In this document: positions 33,949 through 42,343 of the stretch, piece after piece | How the letters are laid out: every line of letters begins with the position of its first letter | How positions within the stretch are numbered: the first letter of the stretch is position 1 | Source of the DNA: RU20A sp042610495 | GTDB taxonomy: Bacteria > Pseudomonadota > Alphaproteobacteria > Rhizobiales > Rhizobiaceae | Direction of reading: 5' to 3' | Length of the DNA stretch: 64,000 nt | NCBI RefSeq assembly: GCF_042610495.1 | Contig: NZ_JBHGAP010000007.1 | Location: 124,001-188,000 of the forward strand | Notes under the pieces: model-generated | Told to the model about the DNA's origin: nothing | What the model saw: only the letters and a program-made list of their open reading frames with translations | Databases searched by the model: none | Position numbers and translations under genes: made by a program

Positions 33949-34902
33949 ATGACGCGCCTCGCCATCGGTGTGGATCTCGGCGGAACGCAGGTTCGCGCTG
34001 CCCTCGTGGAGGAGGGCGGTGCGATTGTCGCGCGCGCCGAAACGGATACCGATGCCATGGCGGGCCCGCAGGCCGTCCTCGCACAGATCGAGGCGCTGGC
34101 CCATGGACTGGCCGGGACGGTCGATCCGGCCCGCATCGTCGGTGTCGGCGTCTCGACGCCGGGGCCAGTGGATACGCTGACCGGTGTCGCGTCGGACATT
34201 CCGACGCTGGCCGGTTTTGCGGGATTTCCGCTGCTGGCGGAACTGCGCAAGCGGTTCGGGCAGCCCGTCAGCCTCGAGAATGACGGGATCGCGGCGGCGA
34301 TCGGCGAATGGCAGTTTGGCGCCGGGCAGTCACTGGATCATATCGTCTACGTGACGGTAAGCACAGGCATTGGCGGCGGCGTGATTTCGGACAAGCGCGT
34401 GGTGCGCGGGCGAAAGGGCATGGCGGGGCATGTCGGCCACATGGTGCTGGAGCCCTGCGGTGCGGCCTGTCCCTGCGGCGGACTTGGGTGCTTCGAAGCT
34501 TACGCTTCAGGAACCGCACTGGCACGGCGCGGACGGGCGGCAGCGGCGGCCCATCCGGGCAGCTTTTCGGGCATGGCCTGCGAGGCGGTGGATGGCCGCG
34601 CGATCTTTGCGGCGGACCGGGCCGGGGATCCGGTGGCGGTGCGGCTGGTCGATGAGCAGGCCGAATGGCTGGGGCGCGGCTTCGTCAACCTGCTGCACGT
34701 CTACAGCCCGGACATCATCGTCATGGGTGGAGGGATCGCCCAGGAATTCGATCGGCTGCGGCCGGGCATCGAGGCGTATATTGCGCAGCATGCCATGCCG
34801 GCCTTTCGCGATGTGCCGGTTCTGCGCGCCGCGCTCGGCGCCAATTCCGGTCTCGTGGGCTCGGCGGCGCTGGCCTTTCTCGACCGTTCACAAGGTAAGT
34901 AA
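33949..34902 (+). CDS. ROK family sugar kinase
   Basis: 317 residues. The N-terminal ATP motif GVDLGGTQVRAAL, the ROK catalytic region SLENDGIAAAIGEW, and the zinc-binding signature CGAACPCGGLGCFEAY (about residues 168-183) are clear. No N-terminal helix-turn-helix is present, so it is a kinase, not a NagC-type repressor. Glucose, fructose, allose and N-acyl-mannosamine kinases belong here. Position after an RPE-like epimerase recalls the allose pathway (AlsK-AlsE). Confidence 0.86.
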   Translation: MTRLAIGVDLGGTQVRAALVEEGGAIVARAETDTDAMAGPQAVLAQIEALAHGLAGTVDPARIVGVGVSTPGPVDTLTGVASDIPTLAGFAGFPLLAELRKRFGQPVSLENDGIAAAIGEWQFGAGQSLDHIVYVTVSTGIGGGVISDKRVVRGRKGMAGHVGHMVLEPCGAACPCGGLGCFEAYASGTALARRGRAAAAAHPGSFSGMACEAVDGRAIFAADRAGDPVAVRLVDEQAEWLGRGFVNLLHVYSPDIIVMGGGIAQEFDRLRPGIEAYIAQHAMPAFRDVPVLRAALGANSGLVGSAALAFLDRSQGK

Positions 34903-34937
34903 TTGCGCACATAGATTGCGCAGGACAGGAGACGACC

Positions 34938-35360
34938 ATGCTCACCATCAAGCGGCTCAGCCTTGCCGATGCCGGCATCATTCTGGCCGGCGCCCGCGCG
35001 AAGGCGGACGAGATCGGCGTTCCCATGTGCATCGCGGTGACGGATGAATCCGGCCAGCTGATTGCCTTCGAGCGCATGGATGGCGGCAAGGTGACGAGCA
35101 CGATCATCGCGCAGGACAAGGCCTATACGGCGGCGGGCGCCAAGCGCACGACGGAAAGCTACGGCGAGGTCAGCCAGCCGGGCAAGCCGGCCTATGGCAT
35201 CAACAGCGCCATCGGCGGCCGGCTGATGGTGGTGGGCGGAGGCATTCCGGTCTTGGTGGACGGGCAGGTGGTCGGCGCGGTCGGCGTCAGCTCCGGCACG
35301 CCGGCCCAGGACAGCGCATGCGCTCAGGCCGGCATCGACGCGCTTCTTGCCACGCTCTGA
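34938..35360 (+). CDS. GlcG/HbpS family heme-binding-like protein
   Basis: 140 residues, the usual length. SLADAGIILAGARAKADEIG, MCIAVTDESGQLIAFERMDG and GGGIPVLVDGQVVGAVGVSSG are the family pattern. GlcG-like proteins often accompany glycolate, propanediol or sugar catabolic genes; a general biochemical role is not settled. Last plus-strand gene of the operon, with AGGAGACGACC as ribosome-binding site; convergent with the proline-racemase-family gene eight bases away. Confidence 0.8.
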   Translation: MLTIKRLSLADAGIILAGARAKADEIGVPMCIAVTDESGQLIAFERMDGGKVTSTIIAQDKAYTAAGAKRTTESYGEVSQPGKPAYGINSAIGGRLMVVGGGIPVLVDGQVVGAVGVSSGTPAQDSACAQAGIDALLATL

Positions 35361-35367
35361 GTGACGC

Positions 35368-36369
35368 CTACAAAACCTGGAAGCCGTGGCGCAGCGGGTC
35401 GGCATCGTCCACGAAGATGGTGTTGTGGCCGATGATGCGCGCCCAGCCGGCAACGCTCGGGCGGATGCCGTCGTGATCGCCGATGCGGGCTGCCGTTTCC
35501 GGCCGGCAGTCGAAGAGCGTGCCGATGATGCTTTCATGCACGAAGTCCTCGCCGATGGCGAGGCGTCCCCGCGCGACGAGTTGCGCCATGCGGGCAGACG
35601 AGCCGGTGCCGCAGGGCGAGCGGTCGATGGCCTTGTCGCCGTAGAAGACGGCGTTGCGGGCCGTGGCGCGCGGATCGCGTGGCCGGTCGCACCACATGAC
35701 GTGGCTGACGCCGGAAATGCGGTTGTCCTGCGGGTGCACCGGTGCCAGCTTCTCCTGCGCGGCCTTGCGCACCAGGGGGCTCAGTCGCTGGATTTCCGAG
35801 GCCGGCATGCCGTCCAGACCGTCCCAGTTCTCCTGCGGCTCTACGATCGCATAGTAGTTGCCGCCATAGCTGAGGTCTATGGTGATGCGGCCGAGCGTTG
35901 GCACGTCGAGCTCCACGTCGCGGGCATGCAGGTAGCTTGCGACGTTGAAGAGGCGAACCTGATCGACGCGGTCGCCGTCCATGCGATATTCTATGTCGAC
36001 CTTGCCGGCCGGCGCCTCGATGGAAAGGCGGCCCGGCTCGCGCGGGGTCACCAGACCCTCTTCGATCGCTACCGTCACCGTTCCAATCGTGCCGTGGCCG
36101 CACATGGGCAGGCAGCCGCTGACCTCAATGAAGAGAACGCCGATGTCGCAATCTTCGCGTGACGCGGGGTAGAGGATGGAGCCCGACATGACGTCGTGGC
36201 CGCGCGGTTCGAACATCAGGGCGCGGCGCACCCAGTCATGGTCGCGAAGAAAGATCTGGCGCTTCTCAGCCATCGAAACCGGCGGCAGCGCCGGCCCGCC
36301 GCCGGCCACCACGCGCACGGGATTGCCGCAGGTGTGGGCATCGATGCAGAAGAAGGATTTGCGGGCCAT
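35368..36369 (-). CDS. proline racemase family protein, probably 4-hydroxyproline 2-epimerase
   Basis: 333 residues when started at ATG 36369, the normal length. Both active-site cysteines are present: SGCLPMCGHGTIG (Cys about 88-91) and DRSPCGTGSSARMA (Cys about 250). Two catalytic cysteines indicate epimerase/racemase rather than trans-3-hydroxyproline dehydratase, where the second is Thr. Members invert trans-4-hydroxy-L-proline or proline at C2. No other hydroxyproline genes are adjacent in this window, so its pathway partners are elsewhere. Confidence 0.86.
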   Translation of the reverse strand: MARKSFFCIDAHTCGNPVRVVAGGGPALPPVSMAEKRQIFLRDHDWVRRALMFEPRGHDVMSGSILYPASREDCDIGVLFIEVSGCLPMCGHGTIGTVTVAIEEGLVTPREPGRLSIEAPAGKVDIEYRMDGDRVDQVRLFNVASYLHARDVELDVPTLGRITIDLSYGGNYYAIVEPQENWDGLDGMPASEIQRLSPLVRKAAQEKLAPVHPQDNRISGVSHVMWCDRPRDPRATARNAVFYGDKAIDRSPCGTGSSARMAQLVARGRLAIGEDFVHESIIGTLFDCRPETAARIGDHDGIRPSVAGWARIIGHNTIFVDDADPLRHGFQVL

Positions 36370-36464
36370 GGCGGGTTCCAGCATTCAGTTCAATTGACGA
36401 GGCCTTGCAAAGGTCTGCCGCCTTTGATGGAAAGGCAAGGGCCCCCAAAGGCAAGAGTGGCACG

Positions 36465-37145
36465 TCACACGGACCAAACACGGGCTTCAGTGACAATGAC
36501 GACTGCGCAGAGGATAATCGTGGTGATCGAGACGGCGAAGGCGATCGAGACATAGAGAAAAGCCCTGAGCCAACCGAGCCCCGCATCACGGCGAAACCAG
36601 CCGATCTGCACCGCGCCATACCAGAGAAGTGACAGTGCACCGAGCGCGAGACCCGCAGGCGTTGCGGTTTGTCCGCCCAATCGCAGCAGGTTGATGCCCG
36701 TGCTGATGCCGAGCGCGAATGGGGCCGCGACATAGCCCTGGCTGTAGAACGGGGAGCGAAGGGTTTCCCGGTTCAGCGTGACCCGCCGGGCGAGCATCAG
36801 TGTCACCGCCATGGCCAGGGGAAAGATGCTGAAGAGGAGCGCCCGCAGGATCAGCAGATTGGAGTCCGCTTCCAGCAGGCGGGGAAGGTTCGGCTGTGAG
36901 AGCCGTTCCAATAGCGCGAGTTCGACACCGTGGGAAATCAACAGCGTGATAAGGAGAAACAGGGGAGGGCTCAGCATGTCCGCAAAGCGGTCTTCAGGCC
37001 GGTCGTCCAGCTCGCGATCGGCATAGTTCATCATGCGGAAGGGTTGTGTTGCCGCTCTCCACAAGGTGAGCGGGTAGAAGACCAGCCAGGACGTGACTTC
37101 ATAGAGCAGTTCCTCGAAGGATTTCAGAAGTCGCATGAAATCCAT
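36465..37145 (-). CDS. predicted membrane protein, unknown function
   Basis: About 226 residues with four to five hydrophobic segments (for example LFLLITLLISHGVELALL and ALLFSIFPLAMAVTLML). The layout loosely resembles Yip1-domain-like permease-fold proteins, but I recognise no diagnostic motif. I start at ATG 37145 (MDFMRLLKSFEELLYEVTSW); the frame extends upstream to 37298 with no better ribosome-binding site. It is isolated: the flanking genes are an epimerase and a small hypothetical gene. Confidence 0.65.
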   Translation of the reverse strand: MDFMRLLKSFEELLYEVTSWLVFYPLTLWRAATQPFRMMNYADRELDDRPEDRFADMLSPPLFLLITLLISHGVELALLERLSQPNLPRLLEADSNLLILRALLFSIFPLAMAVTLMLARRVTLNRETLRSPFYSQGYVAAPFALGISTGINLLRLGGQTATPAGLALGALSLLWYGAVQIGWFRRDAGLGWLRAFLYVSIAFAVSITTIILCAVVIVTEARVWSV

Positions 37146-37249
37146 TGTGTGCCCCGTCTCTGTTCGGCCATCGCTTACCATTCCGCGCCGAGTCTTGCGA
37201 CAGATGCTGCCGGTCGGCAAGCTGCGCAGCCCTGCCGGGCCGCGCAAGG

Positions 37250-37283
37250 CAAAGAAAAAGCCGGTCCGCGGGGGCAGACCGGC
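37250..37283 (-). terminator. Rho-independent terminator of the 78-residue gene
   Basis: GCCGGTC / GACCGGC stem (37260-37266 with 37277-37283). On the minus strand it is followed by TTTTTCTTT. It ends 48 bases beyond the small gene's stop. Confidence 0.7.
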
Positions 37284-37330
37284 AAGTTGGCTGAACAAGT
37301 GGTAGATGTCTGAAGAAATGAGGGCGGTGG

Positions 37331-37567
37331 TCAGTGGCCGGCAGTCGATCCGCCGATCGACTGCGTCATGTCACGTGCCTCGGCATTGCGCTGGGCGGCG
37401 CGCTCGCCATAGCCCCAGTTGCGCTCGGCAAACCGGTGGGCGAGACGTTCGGCCTCGGCGCTTGTGGCGACATCGCGCAAGACCTTGCTGCGCGGACCGC
37501 ACTGAAGAAGTGCCGTCCGGCTGGCAGGATCGTACTGCACGTTGAGATGGTGCTGCGGCATGTTCAT
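37331..37567 (-). CDS. small hypothetical protein, 78 residues
   Basis: Begins MNMPQHHLNVQYDPASRT and contains LLQCGPRSKVLRDVATSAEA followed by a charged helical tail. I recognise no family. It is called because ATG 37567 has a strong GGGAGGAAACC ribosome-binding site and a proper terminator follows the stop. It is divergent from glgX across 239 bases that hold no other gene. The frame stays open upstream to 37693, but that part lacks a start with a ribosome-binding site. Confidence 0.6.
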   Translation of the reverse strand: MNMPQHHLNVQYDPASRTALLQCGPRSKVLRDVATSAEAERLAHRFAERNWGYGERAAQRNAEARDMTQSIGGSTAGH

Positions 37568-37806
37568 GATGGTTTCCTCCCACGCGTCTTCATTTCTACG
37601 CATGAACGCGCTGACTGCGGTAAGGTTCCACCGCATTTTGCATTTCTTGCCGTTGCGTCTTGCTGCACTGCGGAACCTTCCGGGCCTTTGCACGTTGATG
37701 TCGGCAAGGACGCCGGGGTTCCGTCACAAATCGTTTCGTCACAGGGATGTGCGGCGCCATTCCCCGGCTTCTATCCTTTTGATTATCAAAGAAGCGGTGG
37801 ACCCGA

Positions 37807-39900
37807 ATGACCTTCTCCTTCTCGACCCTTGATTTCGTGAAGCCCGAACTGGGTGCCGAGTTTACCGGCGATGGTGTGCATTTCGCGGTGTTCTCCGCCC
37901 ATGCGGAGCAGGTCGATCTCTGCCTTTTTTCGGCCGATGGCCAGGAGGAAATCGCCCGTATGCCGCTGCCGCACCGCGAAGGTGACATCTGGTCGGGCTA
38001 TGTTCCCGGCCTGAAGCCCGGCCAGCTCTATGGCTACCGGGTGCATGGCCCCTACGACCCACAGAACGGCCATCGCTTCAACCCCAACAAGCTGCTGCTC
38101 GACCCCTATGCCAAGCAGATCGCGGGCGAGGTCAAATGGGACAACGCGCTTTACGGCTACACGATCGGCCACGAGGCGGAGGACCTTTCCTTCGACGAAC
38201 GCGACAGCGCGCCCTTCATGGTCAAGGGCGTGGTGCAGGATCCAGCCTTCGACTGGGATGGCGATCAGGCCATTCGTCGCCAGTGGCATGACACGATCAT
38301 CTATGAGGCGCATGTGCGCGGCATGACGATGACGCATCCGCATGTGCCCGACGAGCTGCGCGGCACCTTTCTCGGCATGTGCAGCGATCCCATCATCGAG
38401 CACCTGACGAAGCTTGGTATTACCGCCGTCGAGGTCCTGCCGATCCACTATTTCATCGATGACCGCTACCTGGTGGAGAAGGATCTCCGGAACTACTGGG
38501 GTTATCAGTCGCTCGGCTTCTTCGCGCCGCAGCCGCGGTTCCTCTCCGGCAACAAGATCACCGAATTCAAGACGATGGTGAAGCGGTTCCACGCCGCCGG
38601 TATCGAGGTGATCCTCGACGTCGTGTACAACCACACGGCCGAAGGCTCCGAGCGCGGACCGACCTTGTCCTTCCGCGGTCTCGACAATCTGAGCTACTAC
38701 CGCTTGTCTCCGGATGATCCACGCCACGCCTACGACACGACGGGCACCGGCAACACGCTCAACGTCTCCAACCCCTTCGTGCTGCGCATGGTGCTGGACA
38801 GCCTGCGCTACTGGGTCGGCGTCATGCATGTCGACGGCTTCCGCTTCGACCTTGCCAGCACGCTCGGCCGCACCCGTCACATCGAATTCGATCGCGACGG
38901 CGCCTTCTTCGACGCCATTCGCCAGGATCCGATCCTTGCCGGCGTGAAGCTGATCGCCGAGCCATGGGATGTCGGCGACGGCGGCTACCAAGTCGGTGGC
39001 TTCCCGCATCCTTTCCGCGAGTGGAACGACAAGTACCGCGACGACGTACGCCGCTACTGGAAGGCCGATGGCAGCATGGTGCCGAGCCTTGCGGAGCGCC
39101 TGACGGGATCGGCTAGGCAGTTCAACCATTCCGATCGCGGGGCCTCCACGTCGGTCAACCTGCTCAGTGCCCATGACGGCTTCACGCTGATGGACACGGT
39201 TTCCTTCAACGACAAGCACAATGATGCGAACGGGGAAGAGAACCGGGACGGCCATTCCGACAATCATTCCGACAACATGGGTGCGGAAGGCGCGACCGAG
39301 GATGCCGGCATCAATGCGGCCCGCGAACGCCGCCGTCGCAACATGATGGCGACGCTGCTGCTGAGCCAGGGCGTGCCGATGATTCTCGGCGGCGACGAAC
39401 TTGGCAACAGCCAGGGTGGCAACAACAATGCCTATTGCCAGGACAACGAGATCGGCTGGACCGACTGGAGCGGCCTCGGCACGCCGTTCTACGATTTCTG
39501 CTGCAAGATGGTGGAGTTCCGCAAGGCGCATGAGGCGCTGCGCCCGGTCCGCTTCCTGAGCGGCGATGCCGAGGGCGGTCCGGTGCAGATCGCCTGGTAT
39601 CGCGAGGATGGCGAGCCAATGGGCGAAGGCGAATGGAACGATCCGGAGCGCAGGTCCGTTATGGTCTACATCGCGCGGCCGGCCGACGCTGCGCTCGGCG
39701 AGGAGGGCATCGTGGACCAGTTGCTCATGGTCTTCAACGCCGGTGATCAACGTGACTATGCCCTGCCGCAGCCGAACGGCGTGACGGGCTGGAAGCGCGT
39801 TCTGGATGTCGGCGGCGACGAACCCTTCGAGACCGCCGATGCCACGGCGCCGATCATCGTGCCGGGCGCATCCATCATGGCCTTCGTGCCCAAGGACTAG
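37807..39900 (+). CDS. glgX: glycogen debranching enzyme
   Basis: 697 residues, as expected for GlgX. An N-terminal CBM48 domain (GVHFAVFSAHAEQVDLCLFS) is followed by a GH13 catalytic barrel with YEAHVRGMT, DVVYNHTAEGSE, the nucleophile region VDGFRFDLASTLGR (Asp), the acid/base region LIAEPWDVG (Glu) and NLLSAHDGFTLMD (third Asp). It removes short alpha-1,6 branches during glycogen breakdown. Here it is 2.4 kb from glgA and separated from it by a topoisomerase and an SDR, unlike the compact glg operon of many relatives. Confidence 0.95.
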   Translation: MTFSFSTLDFVKPELGAEFTGDGVHFAVFSAHAEQVDLCLFSADGQEEIARMPLPHREGDIWSGYVPGLKPGQLYGYRVHGPYDPQNGHRFNPNKLLLDPYAKQIAGEVKWDNALYGYTIGHEAEDLSFDERDSAPFMVKGVVQDPAFDWDGDQAIRRQWHDTIIYEAHVRGMTMTHPHVPDELRGTFLGMCSDPIIEHLTKLGITAVEVLPIHYFIDDRYLVEKDLRNYWGYQSLGFFAPQPRFLSGNKITEFKTMVKRFHAAGIEVILDVVYNHTAEGSERGPTLSFRGLDNLSYYRLSPDDPRHAYDTTGTGNTLNVSNPFVLRMVLDSLRYWVGVMHVDGFRFDLASTLGRTRHIEFDRDGAFFDAIRQDPILAGVKLIAEPWDVGDGGYQVGGFPHPFREWNDKYRDDVRRYWKADGSMVPSLAERLTGSARQFNHSDRGASTSVNLLSAHDGFTLMDTVSFNDKHNDANGEENRDGHSDNHSDNMGAEGATEDAGINAARERRRRNMMATLLLSQGVPMILGGDELGNSQGGNNNAYCQDNEIGWTDWSGLGTPFYDFCCKMVEFRKAHEALRPVRFLSGDAEGGPVQIAWYREDGEPMGEGEWNDPERRSVMVYIARPADAALGEEGIVDQLLMVFNAGDQRDYALPQPNGVTGWKRVLDVGGDEPFETADATAPIIVPGASIMAFVPKD

Positions 39901-39914
39901 GAGACTTCGCAGGC

Positions 39915-40922
39915 ATGAAAACGACGGTGGCGGATGGTCTGGTTTACGTCAGTGACACCGAACCCGGCATCCGCCGCCTTCGTCGAGGCAAGAATTTTTC
40001 CTACCGCCTGCCCGATGGCAAGACGGTCACCGACCCTGACCTGAAGAAGCGCATCCTCTCGCTCGGGCTGCCGCCGGCCTACGAGAATGTCTGGATCTGC
40101 CTCGACGAGCGCGGTCATCTGCAGGCAACAGGCCTCGATGCCCGCGGCCGCAAGCAGTATCGCTATCACCGCGACTGGCAGGCCGCGCGCAGCCTCGACA
40201 AGTTCGGTCAGCTGGTCGCGTTTGGCGAGGTATTGCCGGGCCTTCGGCGTCGCGTGCGCACGCTGCTTGAGGGGGAGCCGGGACGGATCGAGACGACGCT
40301 CGCCGCGCTTCTCACCCTTCTCGATGAAGAGCACCTGCGGGTGGGCAATGCGGCCTATGCCGCGGAAAACCGGACCTACGGCGCGACGACACTGCTCAAG
40401 AAGCACCTGCGGCTTGGCGAAGGCTTTGTGGGCCTGAGCTTCGTCGCAAAGGGCGGCAAACGCGTGCGGCGCATCCTCAAGAATCCGCGGCTTCACCGCC
40501 TTCTCGAAGCCACCGCCGATCTTCCCGGACGGCATCTGTTCGTCTGGCGGGACGAAGAAGGCGGCGTGCACCCGGTCGATTCGGGGCGGCTCAACACCTT
40601 CCTCAACGAACAGACCGGGCTCGACGTGTCCGCCAAGACATTTCGCACCTGGGGCGGCAGTGTCGCGGCCTTTTCGGAAGCACGGCGGATCATCGCGACG
40701 GGCGAGCGGCCGAGCGTGAAGGCGATCAGCGAGGCGGCGGCGGAGGCGCTGCACAACACGCCGGCGATCAGCCGCTCCAGCTACATTCACCCCGGCATCC
40801 TGGCGCTTGCCGACCGATCGGCCTTCGATGACAAGGTGGCGGAGACGGTGCTGAAGGCGAGGACACGCGGCGACCTGCGGGCCGACGAGGGTCGGATGCT
40901 GCATTTTCTCGCGAGCGCATAA
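39915..40922 (+). CDS. DNA topoisomerase IB
   Basis: 335 residues, the size of the bacterial/poxvirus-type enzyme. An N-terminal domain has GKNFSYRLPDGKTVTD and PPAYENVWICLD; the catalytic domain has DEEHLRVGNAAYAAENRTYG (Arg), FVAKGGKRV (Lys), KTFRTWGGS (Arg) and the nucleophile Tyr in SRSSYIHPGIL (about residue 291). It relaxes supercoils by a 3'-phosphotyrosine intermediate. It starts 14 bases after glgX with an AGGAGACTT site and may be co-transcribed with it. Confidence 0.92.
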   Translation: MKTTVADGLVYVSDTEPGIRRLRRGKNFSYRLPDGKTVTDPDLKKRILSLGLPPAYENVWICLDERGHLQATGLDARGRKQYRYHRDWQAARSLDKFGQLVAFGEVLPGLRRRVRTLLEGEPGRIETTLAALLTLLDEEHLRVGNAAYAAENRTYGATTLLKKHLRLGEGFVGLSFVAKGGKRVRRILKNPRLHRLLEATADLPGRHLFVWRDEEGGVHPVDSGRLNTFLNEQTGLDVSAKTFRTWGGSVAAFSEARRIIATGERPSVKAISEAAAEALHNTPAISRSSYIHPGILALADRSAFDDKVAETVLKARTRGDLRADEGRMLHFLASA

Positions 40923-40941
40923 GAGCACAAGCTGCGGGGCT

Positions 40942-41739
40942 TTATCTGACGAGGCTTTGCCCTCCATCGATCCAGAGCGGTGTTCCCGTGATGTGGCGGG
41001 CGGCATCCGAGACGAGGAAGGCGATGGCTTCGGCGACTTCTTCACTGGTGCCGGCGACATTGCCCGTCAGCGGGATCTGCCCTTCTGGCCAGATTGAGGG
41101 CACTTCGGTTTTCTCGCGGTGGCGTATCGTCGTGCTCTCTTCTATTTCCGTGTCGATGGCGCCGGGGCAGACGGCATTGATGCGGATGCGGTGCCGGCCA
41201 AGCTCCGGGGCCAGTTGCTGGACAAGTGCCAGCTGCCCTGCCTTGGTCACGGCGTAGGCGGAAGCACCTGCTGTCGTGAAGGTGCGCGTGCCGTTGATCG
41301 ACGAAACGACGACGATGGCGCCGCCCTCCGCCTTCAGATGGGGGATGGTCAGGTTGAGCGTCAGATAGGTGCCGCGCAGGTTGATGCGGATCGTCTGGTC
41401 CCATTCTTCCGGCTTGAGATCGTCGATGGGCGCCCAGACACCGTTGATACCCGCATTGGCGACGACCGTGTCGAGACGGCCATAGGTCCCGATGACTGTT
41501 TCGACGGCCGCGCGCATTGCCGCTTCGTCGGAGACGTCGACCGGGATGGCGATCGCCTCGCCACCGGCCTGGCGTATATGCTTGGCGACCGTCTCGATGT
41601 CATCTGCGCTGCGGGCGAGAACGGCCACGGCGTAACCCGCTCTCGACAGGATGCCGGCCGTGGCGGCGCCGATCCCGGAACCGCCGCCCGTCACCAGGGC
41701 GGTCTTCATGGCGGCAGGTGTCATGAAGGCGGTTGTCAT
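40942..41739 (-). CDS. short-chain dehydrogenase/reductase
   Basis: 265 residues with the classical SDR pattern: TALVTGGGSGIGAAT (cofactor loop), NAGINGVWAPI, VVVSSINGTRTF (Ser) and YAVTK (catalytic Tyr and Lys), ending in GTPLWIDGGQSLV. ATG 41739 follows CGGAGCCATCC. It reduces or oxidises an unidentified alcohol, sugar or lipid. It is convergent with the topoisomerase gene, and 293 bases without a gene separate it from the next one. Confidence 0.86.
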   Translation of the reverse strand: MTTAFMTPAAMKTALVTGGGSGIGAATAGILSRAGYAVAVLARSADDIETVAKHIRQAGGEAIAIPVDVSDEAAMRAAVETVIGTYGRLDTVVANAGINGVWAPIDDLKPEEWDQTIRINLRGTYLTLNLTIPHLKAEGGAIVVVSSINGTRTFTTAGASAYAVTKAGQLALVQQLAPELGRHRIRINAVCPGAIDTEIEESTTIRHREKTEVPSIWPEGQIPLTGNVAGTSEEVAEAIAFLVSDAARHITGTPLWIDGGQSLVR

Positions 41740-42032
41740 GGATGGCTCCGTGGTTGATGTCGTGTTTAGCGCAAACAACGGGAGCCCGGCGAAGTTCCGC
41801 GCTGAGTGCTCGTCATGCAGGCCGCGCCCGAAAATCGAAAATATTTCCAGGGGGATGGAACAGTCGTTGGGGGTCACGCGTTGAGCGGGTTGGGTAGGGG
41901 CGGACTTTCCGCCATCGGCTCCCGCATCTCCTGTCCAGACCGACCGGACGGTGCCGGAAACATTGGAAACGTGCCAGCCGTCATAGGGACGGCGCCAAAT
42001 GCGGCCAAGGCACGGGAAAGAAGGGTACTTCC

Positions 42033-42272
42033 ATGGACGATCTGCACGACCTCGTCAGCGCACGTGCCTACCAGCTCTGGGAAAAAGAGGGCAGACCGCA
42101 CGGGCAGGATCAGCGCCACTGGGACCAGGCCTGGCGCGAAGTTGAGGCGGAACGCCTTGAGGCCGAAACCTCCAAGCCGGTCGAGCGGCCGGCCTTCCGC
42201 CGTATCGTGCTGCGCGCGCGCTATTCGCCGGCCAATGGCGAGGCTGCCTCGCAGCGCCGCGTCGCGCGCTGA
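42033..42272 (+). CDS. small DUF2934 domain protein
   Basis: 79 residues. HDLVSARAYQLWEKEGRPHG followed by HWDQAWREVE is the DUF2934 signature, common in rhizobia and often near glycogen or trehalose genes. The C-terminal half is basic (RIVLRARYSP). No function is established. ATG 42033 is preceded by AAGAAGGGTACTTCC. A clear terminator follows at 42295. It sits between the SDR and glgA. Confidence 0.78.
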   Translation: MDDLHDLVSARAYQLWEKEGRPHGQDQRHWDQAWREVEAERLEAETSKPVERPAFRRIVLRARYSPANGEAASQRRVAR

Positions 42273-42294
42273 ACCAGGGGCCGGAAAAGAAGTG

Positions 42295-42322
42295 GCCGCT
42301 CATCGCAGGATGGGCGGCTTTT
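42295..42322 (+). terminator. Rho-independent terminator after the DUF2934 gene
   Basis: GCCGCTCATC / GATGGGCGGC stem of 10 bp (one G-T pair) with loop GCAG, followed by TTTTG. It also lies 22 bases beyond the 3' end of convergent glgA and may limit both. Confidence 0.8.
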
Positions 42323-42343
42323 GCATGTCCGGGGGCGCCTTTC

